The position numbers and the translations under genes were made by a program. From assembly GCA_029392475.1 (NCBI GenBank), contig CP113940.1:992001-1056000 (forward strand): 64,000 nucleotides of DNA, in the 5' to 3' direction. How positions within the stretch are numbered: the first letter of the stretch is position 1; every line of letters starts with the position of its first letter. The notes below the pieces were generated by a model. The model did no database searches and was not told the DNA's origin. It worked only from the letters and a program-made list of their open reading frames with translations. The DNA comes from Streptococcaceae bacterium ESL0687 (GTDB lineage Bacteria > Bacillota > Bacilli > Lactobacillales > Streptococcaceae). Shown here piece by piece: positions 21,710 through 30,847 of the stretch.

Positions 21710-22423
21710 TTACATTTGTCTTAGAAGCTCCAAGGCATCATATTCAAAGATTGACTTACCATATTCAATCAAAGTTTCCCTTGGTGTTTTTTCATCTTGA
21801 CCAAATTCAAGCATCTGTGCGTAAACACCCTTAACAAAATCGCGACCCTTAAGCTTTTGATTTTGTAAGATGGTCATGTAGTACTTGTCAGCGTATTTAT
21901 AAAGCTCACTTTCTTCGACCTCTTGATTGATGGTTTTAGCCATATCAATAGCATCGTCTAGATTCCTAAATTTTAGAGTAAAATAGGTGAATTCAGGTAG
22001 ATTTTCTTCGTCAAGATCCTCTTCCTTCTTTTGACTCCGATTATTTTCAAATAACATCTCAGCTGCCTGGCTGATCTCCGGAAATTCCGGATTATCACCA
22101 GCTTCAGTCCGATTTTTAATCATATTTTCAATGGCTTTTGTGAATTCCTCAGGGTCAGATGGGAAATCTATTTCATCCATATTAACCTTCTCGCCTCGCA
22201 CCATCAGATCAATTCCCTTGGAATTTGGTCTTACTTGAAAGCTTACAACATCACTTTCTAAAAATTGCTCAGTAATATCAAGCTCTGATGAGATATCATA
22301 AAATAATTCTTCAACGGCATCCTGATTGGTTAGAAATTCAGAAAGATTTATTCCTCGCTCACGTAGGTCGTCAAATGTCATCTTTATTTTGATTGTATTT
22401 TCATTAATGTTTTCTAATTCCAT
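21710..22423 (-). CDS. mecA: Adaptor protein MecA
   Basis: 237-residue ClpC adaptor. The N-terminal substrate-binding part (NENTIKIKMTFDDLRERGINLSEFL, about 6-30; quoted in two parts by its ends NENTIK and LSEFL) and the C-terminal ClpC-binding part (FRNLDDAIDMAKTI near 150) are both present, joined by an acidic linker. In relatives it targets competence or other regulators for proteolysis. Single gene upstream of tagO. Confidence 0.93.
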   Translation of the reverse strand: MELENINENTIKIKMTFDDLRERGINLSEFLTNQDAVEELFYDISSELDITEQFLESDVVSFQVRPNSKGIDLMVRGEKVNMDEIDFPSDPEEFTKAIENMIKNRTEAGDNPEFPEISQAAEMLFENNRSQKKEEDLDEENLPEFTYFTLKFRNLDDAIDMAKTINQEVEESELYKYADKYYMTILQNQKLKGRDFVKGVYAQMLEFGQDEKTPRETLIEYGKSIFEYDALELLRQM

Positions 22424-22474
22424 AATGACCTCACTTTACTATAAGAGTAGTATTCATAGTATACCACAATTTAT

Positions 22475-23119
22475 CTATACAAGCTCGTCTCTTAGCTCAT
22501 CAAGACTTGCAATTAATCTACTTGCATTCTCCTGATTCATGCCAAATCTCTTGTCCTCAATAGCCCAGACAGTAGCACCAGCTGCAACCCCTGCCTGAAT
22601 ACCTTTTTCACTGTCCTCAACGATTAAAACCTCATCAGGCTTAAGACCAAGCTTGTCCATGGTTACCTGGTAGATCTCAGGATTAGGTTTTGTTTCCTTA
22701 AAATCTTCCCCACTTGAGGTGAACTCAAAATAGTCTGCAAGCTTATTATCTGCAAGCATTTTTTTAATATCATGATTGGTAGAACTTGATGCTAGGGCAA
22801 GTCTATAGCCAGCTTGTTTTAAAGCCTCTAAGACTTCCCTTGTTTGCGGGAAAAGAAGCTCCTTATAAGGCAGGGGATGGCTATTTTTATAGGCCACATA
22901 ATCAGCCTGAAGCTTGACCAAATCCCACTTGTCATAATCATCTAAGAGAATTTTTGACCAGACATTTTTCATATTTCCCCCAATGAAAAATGAGGGAGCC
23001 AAATGACTGATGCTAATCCCTTGTGAATTCATAAATGTTTCGCGTCTATCATAGTAAAATTGCTCGGTATCAACTAGGACACCATCCATATCAAAAATAA
23101 CTGCTTTATACTTATTCAT
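22475..23119 (-). CDS. HAD-superfamily phosphatase / beta-phosphoglucomutase-like
   Basis: 214-residue HAD hydrolase with the nucleophile motif DMDGVLVDTE (Asp at about 10 and 12), SSST near 110 and VEDSEKGI near 167. The size and cap fit the beta-phosphoglucomutase-like subgroup. The substrate is not clear. It diverges from the aspartokinase gene with about 90 bp between them. Confidence 0.88.
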   Translation of the reverse strand: MNKYKAVIFDMDGVLVDTEQFYYDRRETFMNSQGISISHLAPSFFIGGNMKNVWSKILLDDYDKWDLVKLQADYVAYKNSHPLPYKELLFPQTREVLEALKQAGYRLALASSSTNHDIKKMLADNKLADYFEFTSSGEDFKETKPNPEIYQVTMDKLGLKPDEVLIVEDSEKGIQAGVAAGATVWAIEDKRFGMNQENASRLIASLDELRDELV

Positions 23120-23212
23120 AATTACATAATTATATCACAACTAGACCACAACTGCTTGAAAATGGTCTGAATTTTGCTATAATTCTTCTTATACATTTTT
23201 ATTGGAGGAATT

Positions 23213-24562
23213 ATGAAGGTAGTTAAATTTGGAGGTTCATCAGTTGCTAGCGCTGGCCAGATTGATAAAGTTTTTAACATTGTCAAAAGTGATCCAGAGC
23301 GTAAGTTTGTCGTAGTTAGTGCACCAGGGAAAAGATTTCCTGAAGATACCAAGGTAACAGACGCCTTGATTAAGTACTTTAACGATGTTAAAAACAAAGA
23401 GTCTGTCAAGGAAAGCCAAGATTGGTTGATAAAAAGGTATGAGGAGATTACAGAAGGTCTAAACCTTCCAGTAGATACCCTACTTACCATCAAGAAAAAT
23501 ATCACAGATCTTGCCGACTTAGACCTTGAAGACAATAAGTTTGCCTATGATACCTTCCTAGCTGCTGGTGAAAATAACAATGCCTTTTTAATTGCTCAAT
23601 ATTTTGCCCAAGAGGGGTTAGATGCAAGCTATGTTAATCCAAAGGAAGCAGGGATTATTGTTACCAAAGAACCAGGAAATGCCCGCCTGCTAGATTCTAG
23701 TAATGATAAGATTAAGGATCTTAATCAAAGGGAAGGAATCCTTGTTATTCCTGGATTTTTCGGGGTTACAGAAGACGACCAGATTTGTACCTTCTCCCGC
23801 GGAGGAAGTGACATTACAGGAAGCCTTATCGCAGCTGGTACTGGCGCAAGTATCTATGAAAACTTTACTGATGTCGATGGTATCTTCTCAGCCCATCCTG
23901 GAATTATAGATAATCCAAATTCAATCGAAGAATTAACCTACACTGAGATGCGAGAGTTGTCTTATGCTGGTTTTTCAGTCCTTCATGATGAAGCTCTTAT
24001 TCCTGCCTACCGTGCTGGTATTCCTATTGTTATCAAAAATACCAATAACCCGGAACACCCTGGGACAAAGATCACAACTAAAAGGGAGGTTGGTAAGACT
24101 CCAGTAATCGGGATAGCTGCCGAGGGAGACTTCCTAAGTATCAATATTGAAAAATATCTGATGAATAGGGAGGTTGGTTTTGGACGTAAGGTTTTACAAA
24201 GTTTAGAAGACTTGGATGTTCGTTTTGAACATATGCCAACAGGAATTGACAACTTATCAGTAATTGTCAGGAATCGTTTCCTAACTCCTGAACTTGAAGA
24301 TACGATCATCACTAACCTTAGCCAAGAGCTAAATCCTGATACCATCAATATTGAAAAAGATCTTTCAATTATCGTAATCGTTGGTGAAGACATGAAGGAA
24401 CACATCGGGGTTACCTCAACTGCAACAAGGGCCTTATCAGATGCTGGAATCAACCTTGAAATGCTCAGCCAGGGATCAAGTGAGGTTTCTGTCATGTTCG
24501 TTGTTAAGGGTGAACAGGAACAAGAAGCTATTGCAGCCTTATATAATGCCTTCTTTAAGTAA
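23213..24562 (+). CDS. lysC: Aspartate kinase
   Basis: 449-residue monofunctional aspartokinase, first step of lysine, threonine and methionine synthesis. The N-terminal kinase domain starts KFGGSSVA (5-12), with FSRGGSDITG near 200; two ACT domains follow (about 305-449), which in the family bind inhibitory amino acids. GGAGG-type site before the ATG. Monocistronic, with a bidirectional terminator. The gene symbol follows family habit; thrA is also used for streptococcal forms. Confidence 0.93.
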   Translation: MKVVKFGGSSVASAGQIDKVFNIVKSDPERKFVVVSAPGKRFPEDTKVTDALIKYFNDVKNKESVKESQDWLIKRYEEITEGLNLPVDTLLTIKKNITDLADLDLEDNKFAYDTFLAAGENNNAFLIAQYFAQEGLDASYVNPKEAGIIVTKEPGNARLLDSSNDKIKDLNQREGILVIPGFFGVTEDDQICTFSRGGSDITGSLIAAGTGASIYENFTDVDGIFSAHPGIIDNPNSIEELTYTEMRELSYAGFSVLHDEALIPAYRAGIPIVIKNTNNPEHPGTKITTKREVGKTPVIGIAAEGDFLSINIEKYLMNREVGFGRKVLQSLEDLDVRFEHMPTGIDNLSVIVRNRFLTPELEDTIITNLSQELNPDTINIEKDLSIIVIVGEDMKEHIGVTSTATRALSDAGINLEMLSQGSSEVSVMFVVKGEQEQEAIAALYNAFFK

Positions 24563-24565
24563 ACA

Positions 24566-24595
24566 AAAAAGCTTTGCCTTTGGGCAAAGCTTTTT
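24566..24595. terminator. Bidirectional terminator between lysC and rpoE
   Basis: GCTTTGCC (24571-24578) pairs with GGCAAAGC (24583-24590), flanked by A5 and T5 so the stem extends on both sides. Confidence 0.9.
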
Positions 24596-24600
24596 ATTGT

Positions 24601-25179
24601 TTATTTGTCGTCTTCGCTATCGTCGTCATCTTCATCATCGTCGTCGTCAGCGTCTTCACCAGTGTATTCACCGTCTTCGCTGTCTTCATCAACAACAACT
24701 TCTGCTAATTCTGAGTCGTAGGCTTCAACTTCATTTTTCTCATCATCAGGATTTTCATCGTCATAATGAATGTCTTCTTCAGTATAGTCATCATCCTCAG
24801 GATCATCATCAGAATAGTCGATAACATCATCAATGTCTGCAAAGGCATTAACTTTTTTACGTTTCTTCTTAGGACGATCTTCGTCATCAACCTCATCAAG
24901 GGCGATTACTTCCTCATTGATTTCGTCAATTGCATACCAAGCACGAAGGGCCCAAACATTTCCACCAAGTGGAATGAAGCTTCCATCAGTGTTTAGGTCA
25001 GTGTAAAAAGTTGAAAGATTAGCACGGATGTCAGCATCGCTACGTCCTAGGTAATCTTGAATGGCATTTACAAGAACAGAAAATTCCATTTCCTTACCAT
25101 GTTGCTCAAGCATAGCATGAGCTACTTCGATCATTGAAAGTTCATTCTTGTTTTGTCCTTCAAATACTTTTATTTTCAA
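24601..25179 (-). CDS. rpoE: RNA polymerase delta subunit
   Basis: 192-residue delta factor of Gram-positive RNA polymerase. The folded N-terminal domain (about 1-95, with [19 protein letters not shown]) is followed by a Lys-rich patch (KKKRKK, about 109-114) and a very acidic, probably disordered tail ending in runs of Asp. It helps recycling and promoter selectivity of RNA polymerase. The acidic codons give long His/Arg-rich antisense frames that are not genes. Confidence 0.95.
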   Translation of the reverse strand: MKIKVFEGQNKNELSMIEVAHAMLEQHGKEMEFSVLVNAIQDYLGRSDADIRANLSTFYTDLNTDGSFIPLGGNVWALRAWYAIDEINEEVIALDEVDDEDRPKKKRKKVNAFADIDDVIDYSDDDPEDDDYTEEDIHYDDENPDDEKNEVEAYDSELAEVVVDEDSEDGEYTGEDADDDDDEDDDDSEDDK

Positions 25180-25249
25180 ATCTATTTCCCCTACAATTTT
25201 TTATTATGGTATTTATGAAATACATAAATATAAAATTCGTATATCATTC

Positions 25250-25275
25250 AAAAACAGGCTAGGAGTTCCTAGCCT
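25250..25275 (-). terminator. Terminator of tig
   Basis: AGGCTAGGA (25256-25264) and TCCTAGCCT (25267-25275) pair around GT; T5 follows on the minus strand. Confidence 0.85.
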
Positions 25276-25283
25276 ATCTGAAA

Positions 25284-26567
25284 TTATTTAACTACTGCAG
25301 TTTCAGTAATTGCATTTACTGCTTTCTTCATAGCGATATCATGTTTAAGCATATCAGCTGAAAGAAGTGATGCAACTTGCTCTTTAGGCATGTTGTATTG
25401 GTCAGCAAGTGATGAAATTTCTTCTTCGATTTCTTCATCAGTTGTTTCGTAACCTTCAGCAGCTGCTACAGCTTCGATTACAAGACCTGTACGAACGCGT
25501 GCGTCAGCATCTGATTCGTATTGTTTGTGTAAATCTTCTTCAGTAGTACCAGTGATTTGGTAGTACATTTCTGGAGAAATACCTTGTTGTTGCATGTTGT
25601 TGAAGAAGTCGTTCATAGCGCGGTGTACATCTTCTTCAATCATTTCAGCTGGAAGTTCAACGATTTCAGCGTTTTCAACTGCAAGTTCGATTGCAGCATT
25701 TTCAACAGCTTCAGTGTAAGCAGCTTCTTTAGACTCAGTTAATTGAGCTTTGTATTTAGCTTTAAGCTCATCAAGGCTTGAAACTTCATCATCGATGTCT
25801 TTAGCAAGTTCATCATCAAGAGCTGGAACTTCTTTAGCTTTAACTTCGTGGATAGTTGTAACGAATACTGCATCTTTACCTGCAAGGTCTTCAGCTTGGT
25901 ATTCCGCTGGGAAAGTAACTTCAACATTTACAGTTTCACCAGCTTTGTGTCCAACTAGTTGCTCTTCGTAACCAGGGATGAATTGTCCGCTACCAAGTTC
26001 TAGTGAGAAGTTGTCAGCAGCTCCACCTTCGAATTCAACACCGTCAACTGAACCAACAAAGTCGATAACAACAGTATCACCTTCTTTAGCAGCATCTTCA
26101 GTTACTACTAATTCTGCAAGATTATTACGGGCTGCTTCAATTTTAGCTTCAACTTCAGCATCAGTTACTTCTTTATCAAAGTCAACAGCTACTTCAAGGT
26201 TTTTGTAGTCACCAAGTTTAACTTCAGGTTTTACTACAACTTCAGCAGTGATAACCCAGTCAGCACCTTTATCCATTGATTTAACGTCAATTTTTGGTTG
26301 AGCTACTGGATCAATTCCAGCTTCATCAATTGCTTTAGTGTAAGCTTCTGGAAGAACAGCGTTTAAAGCTTCTTCGTAAAGAGCTTCTTCTCCGTACATT
26401 TTATCAAATACTGAACGAGATACTTTACCCTTACGGAATCCAGGTACGTTAAGGTTTTTCTTAACTTTGTTGAAAGCTTTATCTAACCCTTTGTTGATTG
26501 TTTCTTGATCAATTGAAAATGTTACAACACCGTTATTAGTGCCAGTTTTTTCAAAACTTGCAGTCAT
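25284..26567 (-). CDS. tig: Trigger factor
   Basis: 427-residue ribosome-bound chaperone and prolyl isomerase. N-terminal ribosome-binding domain with the signature [16 protein letters not shown] (about 45-60), central FKBP domain (about 160-245, [14 protein letters not shown]), and C-terminal helical chaperone arms. Monocistronic with its own promoter and terminator. Confidence 0.97.
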   Translation of the reverse strand: MTASFEKTGTNNGVVTFSIDQETINKGLDKAFNKVKKNLNVPGFRKGKVSRSVFDKMYGEEALYEEALNAVLPEAYTKAIDEAGIDPVAQPKIDVKSMDKGADWVITAEVVVKPEVKLGDYKNLEVAVDFDKEVTDAEVEAKIEAARNNLAELVVTEDAAKEGDTVVIDFVGSVDGVEFEGGAADNFSLELGSGQFIPGYEEQLVGHKAGETVNVEVTFPAEYQAEDLAGKDAVFVTTIHEVKAKEVPALDDELAKDIDDEVSSLDELKAKYKAQLTESKEAAYTEAVENAAIELAVENAEIVELPAEMIEEDVHRAMNDFFNNMQQQGISPEMYYQITGTTEEDLHKQYESDADARVRTGLVIEAVAAAEGYETTDEEIEEEISSLADQYNMPKEQVASLLSADMLKHDIAMKKAVNAITETAVVK

Positions 26568-26630
26568 TATATATTTTCTCCTTTATTATAAAATCCATGC
26601 CCAGGCACAGAGATATTAGTATATACCCGT

Positions 26631-26659
26631 ATTATAGCATAGAAGGCCTGCTTCCACAA
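26631..26659 (-). promoter_or_regulatory. tig promoter
   Basis: TTGTGG (26659-26654), 17-nt spacer, TATAAT (26636-26631) on the minus strand, with TG one base before the -10 (extended -10). Confidence 0.7.
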
Positions 26660-26677
26660 TATTTTTAGTTTAAATAC

Positions 26678-26854
26678 CTATTTTAGTTTGTCAATTATGC
26701 TTGTCCATTTTGATGGCTCTAAAATGTCCTTAGCTGAACCATCACCAAGTACCCCGTAGCCGACCATTAGGCCACCAGCTACAGCTACAATTGCTAGAAC
26801 AACCACTAAAAGAATGAGATTAATTCTCGTTCCCAAATATCTTATTACTCGCAT
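26678..26854 (-). CDS. epuA: EpuA-like small membrane protein
   Basis: 58-residue single-span protein (membrane segment about residues 10-30). Position directly behind murA and the size match EpuA of streptococci, a family often labelled as an RNA polymerase beta-associated protein (PF11772); the role is not settled. The start at ATG 26854 has GGAG 5 nt upstream; a GTG at 26860 overlaps that site. Coupled to murA (about 10 bp apart). Confidence 0.75.
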   Translation of the reverse strand: MRVIRYLGTRINLILLVVVLAIVAVAGGLMVGYGVLGDGSAKDILEPSKWTSIIDKLK

Positions 26855-26863
26855 CGCCACTCC

Positions 26864-28132
26864 TTAAGAAACTGTTATTCTCTCAATATCTGCACCCAGG
26901 GATTTTAGCTTGCCGTGGAAATTATAGTAACCTCGGTCCAAATGCTTTAATTCACCTACTAAAGTTTCCCCTTGGGCAACCATTCCAAGAAGGATGAGGG
27001 CAGCTGAGGCCCTAAGGTCAGTTGATTTTACCTCTGCTCCTTGAAGGAAACCTCCCCCTTGAATAAGAGCTGTATTCCTTGAAATTTCAACATCAAGTCC
27101 CATTCTACGCATTTCTTCCAAGTGCTGGAAACGATTCTCAAAAACTGTTTCAACAGTACTGCTTTCACCTTGAGCAACAGCCTGAAGGGCAGTCATTTGA
27201 GCCTGCATGTCTGTTGGAAAGCCTGGATGAGGAATGGTTTTAACATTAGCAGCCTTGATTTGTTCAGGACCAATAATTCTAATTCCAGCTTCCTCATCAA
27301 CAACCTCAACGCCCATTTCAAGTAATTTAGCAATCAAAGGACGGTTGTGCTCTCTAATAGCATCCTTGATAAGAACATTCCCCTGGGTCATAGCTGCTGC
27401 AATCATGAAGGTACCAGCTTCGATTCGGTCTTGAATGACTGAATGACTGGCCCCGTGCATTTCTTTAACACCTTTTATAACAAGAGTGTCTGTTCCAGCT
27501 CCCTGAACCTTGGCTCCCATCTTGTTCAAAAGATTTGCAAGATCAACAATTTCAGGCTCCCTTGCAGCATTTTCAATGGTTGTAGTACCCTCAGCAAGAG
27601 TTGCTGCCATCATCAGATTTTGAGTGGCTCCAACACTTGGAAAATCAAGGTAGATATCTGCGCCCTTTAGTTGTTCAGCATGGGCCTCAATATAGCCTGC
27701 ATTTTGGGTTATTTTTGCTCCCATGGCTTCAAAACCACGCAAATGAAGATCGATAGGACGACTTCCAATTGAGCAACCCCCAGGCATAGAAACACGGGCA
27801 CGACCATTACGGGCCAAAATTGGTCCCATAACAACGATTGATGCCCTCATTTTACTTACATATTCATAAGGAGCTTCAATGGCAACCTCTTTAGCTGCCT
27901 TACTTCTTACAAGTTTATTAACTTCATCAAATTCTACATCAACATTAAGATGGCGAATCACCTCATTCATAGTGTAGACATCTGACAAAATGGGAACGTT
28001 TGATAGTTCAACCTCACCCTCACCTGCTAAGATTAAAGCAGCAAGTAAAGGAAGGACGGCATTTTTAGCCCCTTCTATTTCAACGATTCCCTCAAGGCGT
28101 GTATTGCCTCCACGAACTTTTATTTTATCCAT
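26864..28132 (-). CDS. murA: UDP-N-acetylglucosamine 1-carboxyvinyltransferase MurA
   Basis: 422-residue enzyme for the first committed step of peptidoglycan synthesis. K23 (EGAKNAVLP) and the catalytic cysteine C120 in [11 protein letters not shown] are present; that cysteine is the fosfomycin target. GGAGG lies 12 nt before the ATG, a long spacing. Upstream TGGTATAAT (minus strand, -10 at 28175-28170) is an extended -10 promoter. Gram-positive bacteria often have a second MurA; only this one is in the window. Confidence 0.96.
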   Translation of the reverse strand: MDKIKVRGGNTRLEGIVEIEGAKNAVLPLLAALILAGEGEVELSNVPILSDVYTMNEVIRHLNVDVEFDEVNKLVRSKAAKEVAIEAPYEYVSKMRASIVVMGPILARNGRARVSMPGGCSIGSRPIDLHLRGFEAMGAKITQNAGYIEAHAEQLKGADIYLDFPSVGATQNLMMAATLAEGTTTIENAAREPEIVDLANLLNKMGAKVQGAGTDTLVIKGVKEMHGASHSVIQDRIEAGTFMIAAAMTQGNVLIKDAIREHNRPLIAKLLEMGVEVVDEEAGIRIIGPEQIKAANVKTIPHPGFPTDMQAQMTALQAVAQGESSTVETVFENRFQHLEEMRRMGLDVEISRNTALIQGGGFLQGAEVKSTDLRASAALILLGMVAQGETLVGELKHLDRGYYNFHGKLKSLGADIERITVS

Positions 28133-28208
28133 TTAGACAAAATTCCTCCGACAAGTAGTTTATTGTTCGATTATACCATAATAAAAATTTTCATCAGGTA
28201 TTTTTGCT

Positions 28209-28982
28209 TTATTTGATAAAATCTCGGACCAGAGAAAGATTATCTTTTGAGACGGTAAAAACCTTCTCACGCCCGTCATAAGCTGGAAGTCCTCCGTCCA
28301 TGGCCTCTGTTACATAATCAAAGGCTGATAAAATTATCGTACCAGCAGCGTAATCCCAGGGAGACAGGTTAGAAAAATAACCGCTGATTTTACCTTCAAT
28401 CAGCTTAACATATTCAATCCCAGCACTACCAAAAACCCTGATACCAAGTGTGTTTCGTGAGTAGTCATAAAGACCGTGATCATTGGTTCTGTACATGGTT
28501 GAGTTAACCCCAATTAAGGAATGCTTCAAATCAACTTGAGGTTTTTCAAGTTTATGGGCATTCTTATAAACCGATTTACCATCACCCCAGTAGAGATTTT
28601 CATTCATGACATCTAAAATTAGCCCAAATTTTCCTTGACCTGCTTCAAAATAAGCCAAAAGGACCGCAAAGTCATCCCCTTGGGCAACAAAATTTGCTGT
28701 GCCATCAATAGGGTCAATTACCCAAACATTTCCTTGGTCAATAGGAGCCTTTAGATCATCTTCTTCAGCTAAGATATTGTCCCCAGGAAAGGCTTCTTTT
28801 ATTTGCTTAACAAGCCTTGCTTGAACAGCCTTATCCATATTGGTCACAAGGTCTGTATGATCACTTTTTTCATCGATTTCAAGCTCTTGATCAAGCTCCT
28901 CTCTAATAAAAAGACCTGCCTCTAAAATCCATTCCCTTGCCAGATTTAACTTATCTTGAATTACTGATAAATTTTTTGTCAC
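28209..28982 (-). CDS. Inositol-monophosphatase family protein
   Basis: 257-residue Mg-dependent phosphatase of the IMPase/FIG superfamily. Metal-site motifs: EKSDHTDLVTNMDKA (about 36), EEDD (about 73), DPIDGTANF (about 90) and the late WDYAAG (about 207). The substrate is unknown (a sugar phosphate or PAP-like nucleotide). I place the start at GTG 28982, preceded by GGAGG at 9 nt, overlapping the UPF0223 gene by 32 bp. Upstream in-frame codons have no ribosome site. Confidence 0.85.
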   Translation of the reverse strand: MTKNLSVIQDKLNLAREWILEAGLFIREELDQELEIDEKSDHTDLVTNMDKAVQARLVKQIKEAFPGDNILAEEDDLKAPIDQGNVWVIDPIDGTANFVAQGDDFAVLLAYFEAGQGKFGLILDVMNENLYWGDGKSVYKNAHKLEKPQVDLKHSLIGVNSTMYRTNDHGLYDYSRNTLGIRVFGSAGIEYVKLIEGKISGYFSNLSPWDYAAGTIILSAFDYVTEAMDGGLPAYDGREKVFTVSKDNLSLVRDFIK

Positions 28983-29229
28983 TTTTTTTCGCCTCCTGTA
29001 CAGCCCGGTAAGTCGAATAGCCACTAGTCGCTTCAAATTCTCGATCTAGTTGCTTTTCCTGCATTTTACTGGGCACAATTTTTTTAAAGTTGTTGTAGGA
29101 CTTTAAAAAATCTTCTCTTAAAGTCTTACTTTCATAATATTTTTCCACATGATTAAAAAAAGAGAGCACGTCGGTCATTTCCTGCGTGCTCCACGAATAA
29201 TCAATCGGATAGCTGTAATTTGAACTCAT
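28951..29229 (-). CDS. UPF0223 family protein
   Basis: 92-residue small soluble protein of family UPF0223 (start SYPIDYSWSTQEMTDVLSFF). Function unknown. Often found next to an inositol-monophosphatase-like gene in this family, as here. In line with spx upstream and the phosphatase downstream, so probably one operon. Confidence 0.85.
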   Translation of the reverse strand: MSSNYSYPIDYSWSTQEMTDVLSFFNHVEKYYESKTLREDFLKSYNNFKKIVPSKMQEKQLDREFEATSGYSTYRAVQEAKKSDKKFISNSR

Positions 29230-29250
29230 CTTATCCTCTTATTATTTATA

Positions 29251-29655
29251 TTAACTTTCCATCTCCGCACGAAACTGGGCGTCACGCATCTCTGCACGAC
29301 GGTATTCACGCGGGAGAAAGGCTCTTATCTCATCTTCATTGAATCCGATTTGCATCTTCTTATCATCAACGATTATCGGACGCCTTAAAAGACTTGGATA
29401 TTCACTGATTAGTTTGATTAATTGGTTTAAGGTAAGCTCATCAATATCAACATTTAACTTTTGGAAAATCTTAGAACGAGTTGAGATAATATCTTCAGTT
29501 CCGTTTTCCGTTTTTGCAAGTATTGCTTTCAAATCATCTGCCGTCATGGGCTGAGTCATGATATTGTGCTCCCTGCTTTCAACATTATGTGCAGCTAGCC
29601 ACGCTTTTGCCTTACGACAACTAGTACAACTTGGGGAAATATATAAATCTATCAC
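29251..29655 (-). CDS. spx: Transcriptional regulator Spx
   Basis: 134-residue ArsC-like regulator that binds the RNA polymerase alpha subunit and directs thiol-stress responses. The redox pair CTSC (C10, C13) is present and RPIIVDDKKMQIGF near 92 is the typical C-terminal part. First gene of spx-UPF0223-phosphatase. Streptococcaceae often carry more than one Spx paralogue; which one this is cannot be said. Confidence 0.93.
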   Translation of the reverse strand: MIDLYISPSCTSCRKAKAWLAAHNVESREHNIMTQPMTADDLKAILAKTENGTEDIISTRSKIFQKLNVDIDELTLNQLIKLISEYPSLLRRPIIVDDKKMQIGFNEDEIRAFLPREYRRAEMRDAQFRAEMES

Positions 29656-29705
29656 ACAAAGTCCTACTTTCTTTCCTTTAATACTATTTTAACAAAATTA
29701 ATACA

Positions 29706-29735
29706 TAAAAAAAAGACCTTATTAAATCTTTTTTT
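29706..29735 (-). terminator. Terminator of queT
   Basis: AAAAAAGA and TCTTTTTT can pair across a 10-nt loop, with T run on the minus strand. The stem is almost only A-T, so strength is uncertain. Confidence 0.5.
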
Positions 29736-29742
29736 ATATCTT

Positions 29743-30252
29743 CTATTCACTCAAATCAATTCTTTTTGAGATGGCATCAATGATTATAGAACCAATGATA
29801 AGGGATAAGAATTCCCCCAAACCTACTGTTAACCATGTGAAAAAGAAAGGAAGTTCAAAGAGAACTTTTAACTCAAGGGCAATGGTAAACATGCTCAATG
29901 AGAAGAAAATTGAAAAATAGAAGAAGGCCTTATTTAAGAGTCCCTTAAAGATTCTGTCCTTCATATACGGCATAAAGAATTTTACACCAAGGCTTACAAA
30001 GATAAAGGTTGATAGGGATCCAACCACTGCATCAACTGGACCTGATACCATCCAGTTAGAAATTATACATCCTAAGGTCACTGAATAGATGTATCTCTTA
30101 TTATAAAAAGCTAGAAAATTAAAAAGTTCACTTAGCCTAAATTGAATGGCTCCACTTCCAAGAGGACCCAAAACTACCGTAATTGCTACGTACATTGCTG
30201 TTACAAGTGCCATCTTTGTAAAAGACAAAAGACTGCTTTTATTATATTCCAT
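29743..30252 (-). CDS. queT: QueT family queuosine-precursor ECF transporter subunit
   Basis: 169-residue membrane S-component of an ECF-type transporter for the queuosine precursor, with five to six hydrophobic segments and the conserved LSELFNFLAFYNKRYIY stretch. The preQ1-II riboswitch directly in front confirms the substrate class. It would work with a shared ECF module encoded elsewhere. The ATG follows the GGAG that the riboswitch controls. Confidence 0.92.
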   Translation of the reverse strand: MEYNKSSLLSFTKMALVTAMYVAITVVLGPLGSGAIQFRLSELFNFLAFYNKRYIYSVTLGCIISNWMVSGPVDAVVGSLSTFIFVSLGVKFFMPYMKDRIFKGLLNKAFFYFSIFFSLSMFTIALELKVLFELPFFFTWLTVGLGEFLSLIIGSIIIDAISKRIDLSE

Positions 30253-30255
30253 GAT

Positions 30256-30331
30256 TTCTCCTTTGTTACGCCTGGGTTTTTATTTTAAGGCGTAAGTGTA
30301 ATATGCTTGCCCAAAGTGAGTAAGTGGCAAG
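30256..30331 (-). ncRNA. preQ1-II riboswitch
   Basis: The leader of queT (minus strand 30331 to 30256) matches the preQ1-II class: P1-type stem CTTGCC/GGCAAG, followed directly by the conserved CATATTACAC, then the stem TTACGCC/GGCGTAA, then AAAGGAGAA. The ribosome site lies in the last element, so ligand binding should block translation. The class is known from Streptococcaceae, which supports the taxonomic call. Confidence 0.95.
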
Positions 30332-30374
30332 GGGTCAAAGACCAACTTGTATATTAACATAAATTAATAACTTT

Positions 30375-30383
30375 TGGTATAGT
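30375..30383 (+). promoter_or_regulatory. Extended -10 promoter immediately before gtrA
   Basis: TGGTATAGT (30375-30383): TG, one base, then TATAGT. The expected transcription start falls at about 30390, the A of the gtrA ATG, so the mRNA may be leaderless. Confidence 0.55.
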
Positions 30384-30389
30384 ATATCT

Positions 30390-30824
30390 ATGAAATCACT
30401 TAAAAAATTATTCCAAGGGGAAGTGTTCTCCTATCTATTCTTTGGTGTCCTTACCACCCTTATCTTTATCATGGCCAAAATGCTTAGCTACAAGCTCTTT
30501 AAAAGTGGGCTAATTAGTGAGATAGTCGCCCAAGCCTTGGCCATTATCTTTGCCTTCTTGACCAACAAATTTTTTGTCTTTAAAGCCAGCCAGCAAAAAA
30601 AGACCCATGTTGAATTCTTTGAATTCTTATCTACAAGGCTTCTTCTGACCTTTCTAGCTTCTCTTGTAAACTGGTACTTTATCGATAAAAACCCAGATTT
30701 ACTAGGCAAAATTTTTGCAACAAATAAGGAAGAGACAGTTCTTCTATTAACCATTGCCCTACAGGTTTTTACAATCGTAAGCAACTATCTTTTTAGTAAA
30801 TTTTTAATCTTTAGGCAAAAATAA
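30390..30824 (+). CDS. GtrA-like membrane protein
   Basis: 144-residue protein of the GtrA family with four likely membrane helices; family members are linked to moving lipid-linked sugars for wall or polysaccharide glycosylation. The start MKSLKKLFQGEVFSYLFFG aligns with usual GtrA starts, so a much later start is unlikely. There is no ribosome site before the ATG, and an extended -10 box ends only 6 bp upstream, which points to a leaderless transcript. Confidence 0.82.
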   Translation: MKSLKKLFQGEVFSYLFFGVLTTLIFIMAKMLSYKLFKSGLISEIVAQALAIIFAFLTNKFFVFKASQQKKTHVEFFEFLSTRLLLTFLASLVNWYFIDKNPDLLGKIFATNKEETVLLLTIALQVFTIVSNYLFSKFLIFRQK

Positions 30825-30847
30825 AAGGAAATCAGCTGATTTCCTTT
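30824..30847. terminator. Bidirectional terminator
   Basis: AAAGGAAATCAG pairs with CTGATTTCCTTT as a perfect 24-nt palindrome with flanking A and T tracts. It ends gtrA and overlaps the stop of the brkB-like gene. Confidence 0.88.

Noticed and set aside
24441-24824. 127-codon plus-strand frame rich in His and Arg
   Set aside because: It is the complement of the acidic tail of rpoE and the end of lysC in another frame.
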